A stretch of DNA of 64,000 nt from Spirodela intermedia (taxonomy: Eukaryota > Streptophyta > Magnoliopsida > Alismatales > Araceae). Both the position numbers and the translations under genes were made by a program. Shown here piece by piece: positions 11,135 to 20,640 of this stretch; positions within the stretch are counted from its first letter, which is position 1; each line of letters starts with the position of its first letter. Where the stretch lies: assembly GCA_902729315.2 (NCBI GenBank), contig LR746271.1, positions 2,068,001-2,132,000 of the forward strand. The letters are read 5' to 3'. Under the pieces are notes generated by a model that saw only the letters and a program-made list of their open reading frames with translations, searched no databases and was not told the DNA's origin.

Positions 11135-12450
11135 TTGTGCATATTTATGAGACGAGAGTCTGATTGGAGAACGAGGGATAATCCTTTACACTTAGATCTT
11201 TTTGAACGTTCCTCGCAATCACTTTCATCTTCCGCGTCATCATCGACCTTAGATATGGCCCTGAATGATGAGGAAAATGTTAGGAGACGCCTGAGTGATT
11301 ATGCTAGGCCTGTTCTTCAAAGATCCGTTACTCGTATTCATGCACCCTTAGCTAGAAATGCGAATTTTAGGATAGATTTGCATGTGATGAGTATGTTACC
11401 TATCTTCCATGGTAAACCTTCCGAGGATCCTTATAGACATGTCGACGAGCTTAGTCAAGTATGTGAGATTAATCAGATTCATAATGTGTCGGCAGATGTA
11501 ATGAAGATGAAACTCTTTCCCGCCACCCTTAGAGATAGAGTTAAGGATTAGTTTCTTAAGTTAGGAAAGGAGATCACTTCTTGGACCGAGATGGAAAAGG
11601 AATTTCTTAAGAAATACTATTCCGTAGGAAAGACCACCTCTGTTAAGAAGGCGATGCGTGAGTTTACCCAAGGACCAAGTGAGACATTTCACGAAGCTTG
11701 GGAGAGACTTAGAGACCTCACTAGAGAGTGCCCTCACCATGGAGTGTCTAACCATGAGCTTACACAGATATTTTATGATGGGTTAGGCCCGCAAGATAGA
11801 TATCTTTTGGATGCAGCTAACGGCGGCACCTTCATGAGCAAATTTGAAGATGAAGCAATGGAATTGATCGAGATTGTGGCGGAAAATAGCCACCACAACT
11901 CGGCAAAACCATTCGGAAGAGGTGCAACGCCGAAAGGAGGATTAATCGATGCGAAGGCAGTAGAGACAGGCATGCTCCTAGAGAAGATCGACAAGATGGC
12001 GGAGGTTCAGAATCTTTTATTAGATCGATTCTACATCCGCAACGGATCTGAAGGACTTGCACCCGTTGCTCTACAAGAAGCGTCGCCATGCGCCCATTGC
12101 TCACGCCTTGACCACGTCGAGATAGATTGTCTGATCATGGCAATTAAAGGGCAGGGCATGTACAGACAAGGCCCGCTAGGAGGGCAAATTCAACAGGGAC
12201 GACCGAACTATCAAGGTACATATCCAAATTATTTTAATAACCCTGTTTATAATCCTATGCAGCAGCAGCAGCAAGGATTTAGGAGGAGTACGGATTAGAC
12301 GTATCCTCCATATAGTACCGGTCAGCAACAAAACTCGCAACAGCAACCCTACGTGAATGCAAGACAGTTGACGTATATTCCACCACAGTAGTCATACAAC
12401 CAAGCTCCACGACCGACCGCACCATCTGCAGATCCGATTCTGGGTGCGCT
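11135..12450 (+). pseudogene. Athila-type gag, plus-strand arm
   Basis: The reading starts at ATG 11135 and gives a Gag with the retrotransposon gag core (around FHGKPSEDPYRHVDEL and the following helical region). A CCHC zinc knuckle (CAHCSRLDHVEIDC) lies at about 12089-12130 and a Q/N-rich tail follows. Gag packages element RNA. The frame is broken by TAG at 11549-11551, where the family has tryptophan, then by TAG at 12296 and again near 12389. The last two stops also occur in the inverted arm; the first lies outside it. The protein therefore cannot be made in full without readthrough. Confidence 0.75.
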
Positions 12451-12457
12451 CTCTCAG

Positions 12458-13180
12458 TTGATGGAGCAAATGAGCAGGATGAACTCGCGTGTGGACAAGA
12501 TACAGGATTTCGTCAAGACGAACATCCCTACCTCGACTGACAATAAGAAGGGTAAGCAAGTTTCATTTTCTAACCAATTACCATCGCAGGCCACTATCAA
12601 CCCGAGGAATCAAGGGTCCTCATCGAGTCAAACGCACAATCTGAGTCATGTGCATGTTGACGAGGAGGAAGTGGAAGCTGCATTAGCGATATCGAGCCTT
12701 AGGAGCGACAAGGATTTACCTGATCCTTACAAGGATCATCCTTTACATAAGAGCTCGATAGATGATGAGACACCGACAGTCGTAGTAGAGCCAAACAGTA
12801 GTTCAGATGATGAGGAAGAACGGGTGCAAGTTGAGTCAAATCCAGACACATACAAACCACCCGTGCCATATCCTCAAGCATTGAGTAAGCCTAAGGCTAA
12901 GGTTAGTGAATCTGATGATCATTTATTAGAAACCTTCCAAAAGGTTACCATTACCATCCCTTTAGTAGATGCAATTAGGCATATACCTTCTTATGCTAAA
13001 TTCCTTAAAGGCATATGCACACATCTTGATGCAGCGTTAAAGTACTTGTTTTCCAAGAAGGAGGCGAAGCCACGATTGATACGATGGGTGCTGCTTCTTC
13101 AAGAGTTTGACTTGGAGATTAGAGATAAGAAGGGCAGCAAAGAATTGATGCTTCGATCAAGGCGAGCTTCAACATCTTGA
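12458..13180 (+). pseudogene. Athila-type gag tail fused to an RNase H fragment
   Basis: This is an open frame of 240 codons. Residues 1 to about 189 are the acidic linker after Gag ([20 protein letters not shown] just after the start, then a serine/aspartate/glutamate-rich stretch). At 13023 the sequence jumps, within the same frame, to an RNase H piece ([34 protein letters not shown]). The protease and RT that belong between them are missing. At about 13141 it runs into antisense RT sequence. This is a chimaeric frame created by rearrangement, not an evolved protein. Confidence 0.7.
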
Positions 13181-14037
13181 ATGCGCGCTCCCCTTCTTTA
13201 TCTATAAAAAAGTCTTTATCCTTGCAAAGAAGAGTGGTTAGCGGTTTGGAAACTTTAGCAAAATCTCGTATAAACTTGCGGTAGAAACCAACGTGTCCTA
13301 AAAAAACTACGTAAATCTCGTAATGTAGTGGGGAGAGGAAGGTTTTGAATGACCTCAATCTTGGCCTTATCAACCTCCAAACCTTTGCCCGAGACGAGAT
13401 GCCCGAGCACTACTCCCTCTCACACCATAAAATGGGATTTCTCCCAACTCAATACCAGTCGTTTCTTGACGCAGACCTTGAGGATCTTTGTCAGGTGAGT
13501 TAGACAGCTATCGAAATCATCTCCAAAGACAGAGAAATCGTCCATGAAGACTTCGAGACTGTCGCCAAGGAAATCGGAAAATATCACCGTCATACATCTC
13601 TGGAATGTCGCAGGGGCGTTACACAATCCGAATGGCATTCGCCTAAATGCGAACGTGCCAAAGGGACATGTGAACGTCGTCTTTTCTTGATCGTCTGGAT
13701 GAATCGCAATCTGGTTGTACCCTGAATAATCATCCAAGAAACAAAAGTAAGTCTGACCTGCTAGTCGATCAAGGATTTGATCGATGAATGGCAATGGGAA
13801 GTGATCTTTCTTCGTCGCTGCATTCAACTTCTGGTAGTCGATACAAACTCGCCACTTCGTCGGGAGGCGTGTTTGAATCTCCTCTCCTTTGTCGTTCACG
13901 GTCACCGTAACTCCTGCCTTCTTGGGAACCACGTGCACGGGACTAACCCACTGGCTATCCGATATGGGATAGATAATCTCTGCATTAAGCCACTTAAGAA
14001 TCTCTTCCTTAACGGCTTCCCATACCTTAGGATTAAG
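13142..14037 (-). pseudogene. Athila-type reverse transcriptase, minus-strand arm
   Basis: Read on the minus strand, this is a gypsy reverse transcriptase. The N-terminal part (VCIDYQKLNAATKKDHFPLP) is followed by the FLDDYSGYNQI segment and the catalytic FMDDFSVFG motif, then the thumb and connection region (HVGFYRKFIRDFAKVSKPL). The polymerase copies element RNA into cDNA. The frame is separated from the upstream protease by a TGA at about 14036-14038, where the family has arginine, and is shifted again near 13420. It ends abruptly at about 13142, where RNase H should continue. The RNase H piece lies on the opposite strand just beyond. Confidence 0.8.
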
Positions 14038-15468
14038 TCAGCGCTGGGCTTCCCTCACGAGTCTGGACTCGTCCTCCAAGAATATGCGATGAGTGCATAA
14101 TGAAGGGTCTAATCCCCTCAAATCTGCTAGAGTCCATCCGATTGCTTGCTCATTCTGTCGTAATACGTCGAGTAATCGTTTCTCCTGCTCCTCATTGAGC
14201 TGGGAAGAAATGATCACTGGTTTAACCTGTTGAGAGTCAAGGAAAGCGTACTTGAGTGTAGATGGAAGAGGCTTGAGCTCCCCTGTCAGATCGTCCAATG
14301 GTAGCTCCTCGAAATCAGCTCCCTCGTTGACCGTCATGACTTCTTCGATGCAAGTCTCTATGTCTTGATCATCAAATACGTCGATGGCGCCCAAATCCTC
14401 GAAAGCTTGTGAAGGATACTTCATCAACTTGTTGATGTTGACCTTCACCGTATGCTCTCCCACCTTAAGAATCACTTTTCCTTTTCCCCAATCTGTAACG
14501 GCTTTTGTGGTAGCTAAGAAAGGTCTTCCTAGGATAATTGGGGCTTGACTAAGCTCCTTAGTGATCTTCATATCTACAACTAGGAAGTCTATCGAAAAAT
14601 AACATCCTTCTATTCTAACAATCACATCTTCTACTATGCCATGAGGCTTCCTTACCGATCCATCCGCTAAACATAACTCTATAAGGAAAGGCTGCAATTC
14701 CCCTACATGATGACGGTCATATACGGCTTTAGGGAGGATATTGATACTAGCTCCGGTATCTAACAACGATCTAGTAAAAATCATTCCTCCAATCTCACTC
14801 GTAATCATGGGAGCTCTTGGATCTCTCTTTTTAATAGGAAGAGAATTCATCATTATGGAACTAATATTCTCACTCAATTGGATCCTCTTGGGGCTTCTAT
14901 GGTGTGTGCATATGCCTTTAAGGAATTTAGCATAAGAAGGTATATGCCTAATTGCATCTACTAAAGGGATGGTAATGGTAACCTTTTGGAAGGTTTCTAA
15001 TAAATAATCATCAGATTCACTAACCTTAGCCTTAGGCTTACTCAATGCTTGAGGATATGGCATGGGTGGTTTGTATGTGTCTGGATTTGGCTCAACTTGC
15101 ACCCGTTCTTCCTCATCATCTGAACTACTGTCTGGCTCTACTACGACTGTTGGTGTCTCATCATCTATCGAGCTCTTATGTACAGGATGATCCTTGTAAG
15201 GATCAGGTAAATCCTTGCCGCTCCTAAGGCTCGATATCGCTAATGCAGCTTCCACTTCCTCCTCGTCAACATGCACATGACTCAGATTGTGCATTTGACT
15301 CGATGAGGACCCTTGATTCCTTGGGTTGATAGTGGCCTGCGATGGTAATTGGTCAGAAAACGAAACTTGCTTACCCTTCTTATTGTCAGTCGAGGTAGGG
15401 ATGTTCGTCTTGACGAAATCCTGTATCTTGTCCACACGCGAGTTCATCCTGCTCATTTGCTCCATCAA
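14038..15468 (-). CDS. Athila-type Gag tail-protease open frame, minus-strand arm
   Basis: An uninterrupted frame of 476 codons covers the acidic linker after Gag (nearly identical to the plus-strand frame at 12458-13023). An aspartic protease follows with the active-site motif LLDTGASINILP near 14740-14775, then a linker leading to RT. The protease would cleave the element's polyprotein. The long open frame and the intact DTGA suggest a fairly recent copy. It has no start codon context of its own; in the intact element it is part of one gag-pol frame. In this locus it lies antisense to the plus-strand arm. Confidence 0.7.
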   Translation of the reverse strand: MMEQMSRMNSRVDKIQDFVKTNIPTSTDNKKGKQVSFSDQLPSQATINPRNQGSSSSQMHNLSHVHVDEEEVEAALAISSLRSGKDLPDPYKDHPVHKSSIDDETPTVVVEPDSSSDDEEERVQVEPNPDTYKPPMPYPQALSKPKAKVSESDDYLLETFQKVTITIPLVDAIRHIPSYAKFLKGICTHHRSPKRIQLSENISSIMMNSLPIKKRDPRAPMITSEIGGMIFTRSLLDTGASINILPKAVYDRHHVGELQPFLIELCLADGSVRKPHGIVEDVIVRIEGCYFSIDFLVVDMKITKELSQAPIILGRPFLATTKAVTDWGKGKVILKVGEHTVKVNINKLMKYPSQAFEDLGAIDVFDDQDIETCIEEVMTVNEGADFEELPLDDLTGELKPLPSTLKYAFLDSQQVKPVIISSQLNEEQEKRLLDVLRQNEQAIGWTLADLRGLDPSLCTHRIFLEDESRLVREAQR

Positions 15469-16246
15469 CTGAGAGAGCGCACCCAGAATCGGATCTGCAG
15501 ATGGTGCGGTCGGTCGTGGAGCTTGGTTGTATGACTACTGTGGTGGAATATACGTCAACTGTCTTGCATTCATGTAGGGTTGCTGTTGCGAGTTTTGTTG
15601 CTGACCGGTACTATATGGAGGATACGTCTAATCCGTACTCCTCCTAAATCCTTGCTGCTGCTGCTGCATAGGATTATAAATAGGGTTATTAAAATAATTT
15701 GGATATGTACCTTGATAGTTCGGTCGTCCCTGTTGAATTTGCCCTCCCAGCGGGCCTTGTCTGTACATGCCCTGCCCTTTAATTGCCATGATCGGACAAT
15801 CCATCTCGACGTGGTCGAGGCGTGAGCAATGGGCGCATGGCGACGCTTCTTGTAGAGCGACGGGTGCAAGTCCTTCAAATCTGTTGCGGATGTGGAATCG
15901 ATCTAATAAAAGATTCTGAACCTCCGCCATCTTGTCGATCTTCTCTAGGAGCATGCATGTCTCTACCGCCTTTGCGTCGATTAATCCTCCTTTCGGCGTT
16001 GCACCTCTTCCGAATGGTTTTGCCGAGTTGTGGTGACTATTTTCCGCCACAGTCTCGATCAATTCCATTGCTTCATCTTCAAATTTACTCATGAAGGTGC
16101 CGCCGTTAGCTGCATCCAAAAGATATCTATCTTGCGGGCCTAACCCATCATAAAATATATGTGTAAGCTCATGGTTAGACACTCCATGGTGAGGGCACTC
16201 TCTAGTGAGGTCTCTAAGTCTCTCCCAAGCTTCGTGAAATGTCTCA
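15469..16246 (-). pseudogene. Athila-type gag, minus-strand arm, 5'-truncated
   Basis: This is the inverted counterpart of 11680-12457. It contains the C-terminal part of the gag core, the CCHC knuckle (CAHCSRLDHVEMDC, near 15798-15839) and the Q/N-rich tail. Two in-frame TAG stops match the positions of those in the plus-strand arm. The sequence starts abruptly at 16246 with tgagacatttc, equivalent to 11680 in the other arm, so its N-terminus is missing. Confidence 0.75.
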
Positions 16247-18774
16247 ATACTTTATTGTATAGACCTATTTACACTCCACACATCTCATTCATATAGATAG
16301 CATTAGTAATTCTTAAATTTTGTTCTTATCTCATATCTCAATCTCCTCATTTATTACTTTTTTTTATTCCTTATTAGACAAAGCCTTAGATAAAGTGTTA
16401 GGTATGACAATAGTGTTTACGCTAATAAGGAAGGCTTTATGAGATGGTAAAAAAATGTTTAAAAGACATGAGTTGTGAAAGAGGAAATAAAGATTGTTTT
16501 GTGCATTCTCTAGTCCCTTGCATAATAGCAATGAAAAGCTCTTCATTATCATTGCTTACTTGAGATTTACTTTCATTATTATAAATTGATACCTCACTCT
16601 CATGATCTAGGTTTAAATAATATGAAGTTAGTATTTGACTAAAATAATTCATGTCATTATTTTATATCGACTCTAATGGGATTCTTAGTCTTGGAATAAA
16701 ACTTTGGGATAATAATACATTCATCAAATTTATGACTGAGAAAAAATATATCTAACACAAGTACAATCATCAATGAATATTGCAAACCATCTATAGCTTC
16801 AAAAACATTAGAAACGATTGAAAGACCCAAAAATCACTATCAATGTGAAAGAAAGGAATAAAACTTTTTTCATTACTAGTTGGAGAAGACACTTGTTTGT
16901 GTTAAACAAGTTTGCACACATCACAATGAAACTCTTCAATGCTTAAACCATGGAATAAAGAAAGAAACATAATTTTAATATCCATAAATGATGAATTTTC
17001 AAGTCGGTGATGGTGAAGCCAAATTTTCTCTTTATTAGATGAACAAGGCTCAAAAGACATCATCATTTGCAATGTTTGACTAGCTCAGTGCTTTAGGCTA
17101 GTAGAGAGTCCATGTTGTTCTCTAGCATGTCTAATATTTCTCCCCAATTCTTTATCATAAAATAGACTAATTTTGATGAAAATTACTTTGCTATATAAAT
17201 CTTGAACAAGATTTTTCATAGACACATTTTCTGAACAATCTAAAGACATGACAAATGTTTCTTGAGGTTAGAAAAGAGTTAACTTTAACATTTCAAAACA
17301 CTTGCTATAGTAATTAAACGACCTCAATTATTGTTATTTTCTACTGCTTGAACAAGAAGCATATATGGAAAAGACATTTGATGAGTGGGTCACATGGTTG
17401 GCAGCTCCTGCATCCATGATTTAAGAATTACAAAAGGTGTAATTGAGACATTTAATCTAATAGAAGATGAAAACTCACCTGACTATGTCAATAATAAGAG
17501 GTTGTGTATTTGTGAAGATGCTCAATGATGGATCTCACACTCTCACTCTCATCTTGATTGTGACTGCCTAATTCCTTCGGTGTTGTTTCATTTGACTGTA
17601 TTGTCATGACATTGCCTTGATCACTATTCCTTGACTGCTATCTTTTATGTCCCCATTCTTCACTCATAGGTCTTTCATGAAGCTTTCAGCACCTTTCATG
17701 CGTATGATGCATCTTTCTATAGTAAGTGCACTATAAAGTATCTTGCGATTTTGATCTAAGACTTCACTTGCCTATGTTTTTCATTTCTGTCAACTTGTTC
17801 TCTTTCTGTTTCACCTCCTGTCATTACCAAGCTGTCTCTTTTTGCTGGTTTGAGCATTAGACTTCCATTTTCCTCTCATTGGTCAGTGTCACCATCTTAT
17901 TAAATCATGTAACCCTCTTTTTTGCTAACAATCTAAATTCTTACTTGATCAAATTCTAGATTAAGTCCAACAATAAAATCATAGACTCCATCTTGCTCAA
18001 TGAAATTAGGTTTCAATTACCCAATAATGGTCAAGTTCTTGCCACGATACCTTCAATTGATTTGCACATGCAATAACTGTTATGTTTCTCTACTTTGCAA
18101 CCATTGTCTTCACCTTTACTTCATATGCTTGAGCTTCATCTCTGGCTTTATACTATGTTTGTTAGATTGTATCCCATATATCCTTAGCTGAGACCAAGAA
18201 CATATATGTAACACTAGTCTCAAGAGTCATATAATTTCATAACCATGGCATAATCATGGAGTCTTCTTCATCCTATTTCTCAAACTGAGCTTCTCCTAGT
18301 CTTGGCCATATACTTGTGAGTTGGCTGATCTTCCCTCTCCTTTCAGCACAGTACAAACAAATTGGGACCAATTGAGGAAATATTTTCCAGCCAATCTACA
18401 TGCAGATTGAATGCTCGTCAATTCTCTAGATTGCTGAAACTGTACGAGCCCCTCAAATTGTGTTGTAGCAGTCATCTCAATAACTTTTAACATCTGTAGA
18501 AAAGCTGATAGCTACTTGCAAACCAGAGTGAAAGGATCAGCCATGAAGGTCAATGACCAAACAGGGGTTATCACCATTTAAGGCTGAATGATAGGAATAT
18601 CCACCTACTGTGATTACTAACAATGGAATCAATGACAACCCTAGACTGCTTTCTCACTGCCAGCACAAGAGAGGAGAAAGAAACATGAACCAGGCTTTCA
18701 TGTGCCTGGATTAAACCCTAGGCTACAGCATCCAGAAAGAAGTGAACCATAGAATCCTCGAGGTTCTGATAACA
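16247..18774 (-). mobile_element. Decayed minus-strand Ty1/copia element, gag to start of RT
   Basis: Read on the minus strand from 18774: a PBS-like sequence at 18763-18774; a gag start with KYFLNWSQFVCTVLKGEG near 18300-18390; a protease-region remnant (MDAGAANHVTHSSNVF near 17372-17420); a pre-integrase remnant (near 17100-17160); a zinc/pre-integrase segment ending PFFHIDSDFW near 16850; and the pre-RT segment (PSHKAFLISVNT near 16420-16460). The order is that of a copia polyprotein. Stops and frameshifts are frequent. The RT and everything 3' of it are absent because the Athila block abuts at 16247. A homologous remnant lies at 54.4-57.6 kb. Confidence 0.7.
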
Positions 18775-18986
18775 TGTTGGTGCAAACCTTAGGAGAGAGA
18801 ATATCCAGAGAAAAAACTCACTTTGTATTCACATCAAAGGTGACTGTTAGATACACGCACCAGGGCCACAAAACAAGTAAACCACCTAACAACTAGGAAA
18901 CCAAAAAGAAATAGGATTCAAAGAAGCTATACTAGGAAACAGTCCAACTTAGAACCGAACTCCTAAATATTATATTCTTTCCCACA
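18775..18986 (-). repeat. 5' LTR of the minus-strand copia remnant
   Basis: The 212-bp block starts TG at 18775 and ends ca at 18986 on the plus strand, directly adjoining the PBS-like sequence. It resembles the 3' LTR of the remnant at 54.4-57.6 kb (shared 'gcaaacc' near the left end, 'aactaggaaac' and 'ttcccaca/ttccca' near the right end). The boundaries are inferred from these features. Confidence 0.55.
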
Positions 18987-19215
18987 GTTTTCTTTTGGTA
19001 GAGACGGAAAAATATATCCCGAATGAAGGGAACAGTTCATCTGATGGCTACCTCTGAAGCCTGAAGTGCAGAAATTTATCACCATAAGATCTATCAGCCC
19101 GATATTAGTCTCGTGATCTTGAAATTTTTGGGGCAGCTGCTCTCCATTTTAGCCATCTGTCCTCTGTGCGTAGCAGTACAGTTCACATCTACAAATACAT
19201 CTAATTTATGTAGAA

Positions 19216-19241
19216 AGAAGAAGAAGAAGAAGAAGAAGAAG
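19216..19241. repeat. (GAA)n microsatellite
   Basis: This is a run of about eight AAG/GAA triplets in non-coding DNA downstream of FIGL1. Confidence 0.9.
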
Positions 19242-20368
19242 CAAATGTGGCAAAGGAAAGCAACCGAACCATTAAAGAGCTGGATACAAATTAGCTTCAA
19301 GCAGTAATACCTCTGAAAGGAGATCCCCCTGAAATAATGGATAAGATCCCTAGAAAAAGCCAAGGTTGTGTGATCGCACCTACTGGACAAATGATCAACA
19401 ACTTAAAGAGCTGAATCAGACTGTATGGGCCCTTTCAAGAGCGGCAAATAAGCCATGATCATGGTAGAATGCTGGAAGATGGCCAAATGAGGATGGATTG
19501 TGCCGAGCAGCATAAGAACAAAAATTTATGTTGAAAGTAGACAAACGTGTAGCGAAGGAAAGAGAAATAATAAGCATTACACTGCTTGTGACTAAGCTTA
19601 TACCAGCGAGGATTTGGAAGTAACGTTTGATTGATCATCCATTAAAGCATAGGGCTGTATAAGCCAACAGGTGAAAGGGGTCGATGCCCAATGAGTTGAA
19701 GAGCTTAGCTAACCTGTATGAGGCAATTCAGGAAAAATCAACAAGATGTCTGAGTGGTAGAAGAAGGATACATGTGTTGGATCAGATGAGTTTCTTCAAA
19801 CGAGATCAGTAAAAAGTTTGGGGGGAGGGGGAGAGAGAGAGAGAGGTAATAATTCCAGGGCACATTGATCATATTACGATCAACAATCACATGAACAAGT
19901 ACCAAGAAGTTGAGCAAGATGTTGTGAGCCAATTCATACTTGGATCGACCATCGGTGATCTCATAAACATGGTTGAAGAAGACCAAAAGTTGTGGCATGA
20001 GTGAAGAAAAGGCTGAAAGACCACAAACTTTAAAAGAGGGCCCGATTGACAATCCATCCACTGCTGAAGCAAATGTACGAACTACAGTTCGATTTGACCA
20101 AATCAAGTTAGAACAAGGCATTGGATTTGCAAAGAATTTTACATTAACATCAGCATTGCTCTTTAAGGGCAATATCTTTTACTTTAACGTAAACAATCAT
20201 CCACCTTAATTTGGCCATAATTAGTTAAGTTTCCGTAATTATATATTAATGCAAATTATGTGGGAAAACCAATCGGCATGCCGAATTAAAATATGGCCTT
20301 ACCTTTTTAGTTGAGGCATGGACGGCAGACTTTTTTCCATCTTGGCTCGGTATGAAATCCTTAAAAGG

Positions 20369-20483
20369 GCATGTTAGCGTCTGGCTCCGTGAAAATGTTA
20401 AAGTGAAAGATATCAGTGCCAAGAGCATGTTAACTTCCAGCTTTGTGAAAATGTTACAGAAAGTGATAAAGAAATCAGTGCCA
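20369..20483. repeat. Diverged local direct duplication
   Basis: Two adjacent units, 20369-20421 and 20425-20483, share 'gcatgtta', 'gtgaaaatgtta' and 'atcagtgcca' in the same order and spacing with a few indels. This is a small tandem duplication in the 3' flank of FIGL1. Confidence 0.7.
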
Positions 20484-20640
20484 TATCCGACTATGTTCAA
20501 CCATCTGATAATGAATATGATAGAAAAAAGATTCGCTTTTTCTTAAAAAAGAGGAAAGTCAAAAGTCTTATTGCCTGTTACGTTCCTTGAAGACGAATTT
20601 ACAGGTAGGAACGAAACAGGGGCTGTCTCAGACAATATTT

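Larger units (their letters stand above)
8994..16246 (+). mobile_element. Athila-type Ty3/gypsy element rearranged into an inverted repeat
   Basis: This composite has an LTR (8994-10802), a tRNA-Asp PBS, and a plus-strand gag arm to 13023. A short plus-strand RNase H piece follows (about 13024-13141), then an inverted arm reading from 16246 down to about 13142 with gag, protease and RT. Positions 11680-13023 and 14903-16246 are the same 1344-bp segment in opposite orientation, differing at only a few per cent of bases by eye. Both arms share in-frame TAG codons at homologous gag positions. No integrase or 3' LTR is present. The right end (16246) stops inside gag with no terminal motif. The family is recognised from the PBS, the gag sequence and the FMDD-type RT. 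Confidence 0.8.
18987..20640. other. Intergenic region 3' of FIGL1
   Basis: No gene is recognised. It includes a (GAA)n tract at about 19216-19241 and a short AG repeat near 19838-19846. A minus-strand frame of 144 codons (19738-20172) matches no family I know and has no splice or start context. The 3' UTR and polyadenylation site of FIGL1 must lie just left of 20641 but cannot be fixed. Confidence 0.5.

Noticed and set aside
16247-16260. Possible target-site duplication for the whole Athila block (8994-16246)
   Set aside because: The left flank is gtaat and the right flank aatac. They do not match, and the right end lies inside gag rather than at an LTR terminus.
19738-20172. Minus-strand frame of 144 codons downstream of FIGL1
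   Set aside because: No motif, no splice context and no known family. It includes a low-complexity serine/leucine/proline stretch from an AG repeat.
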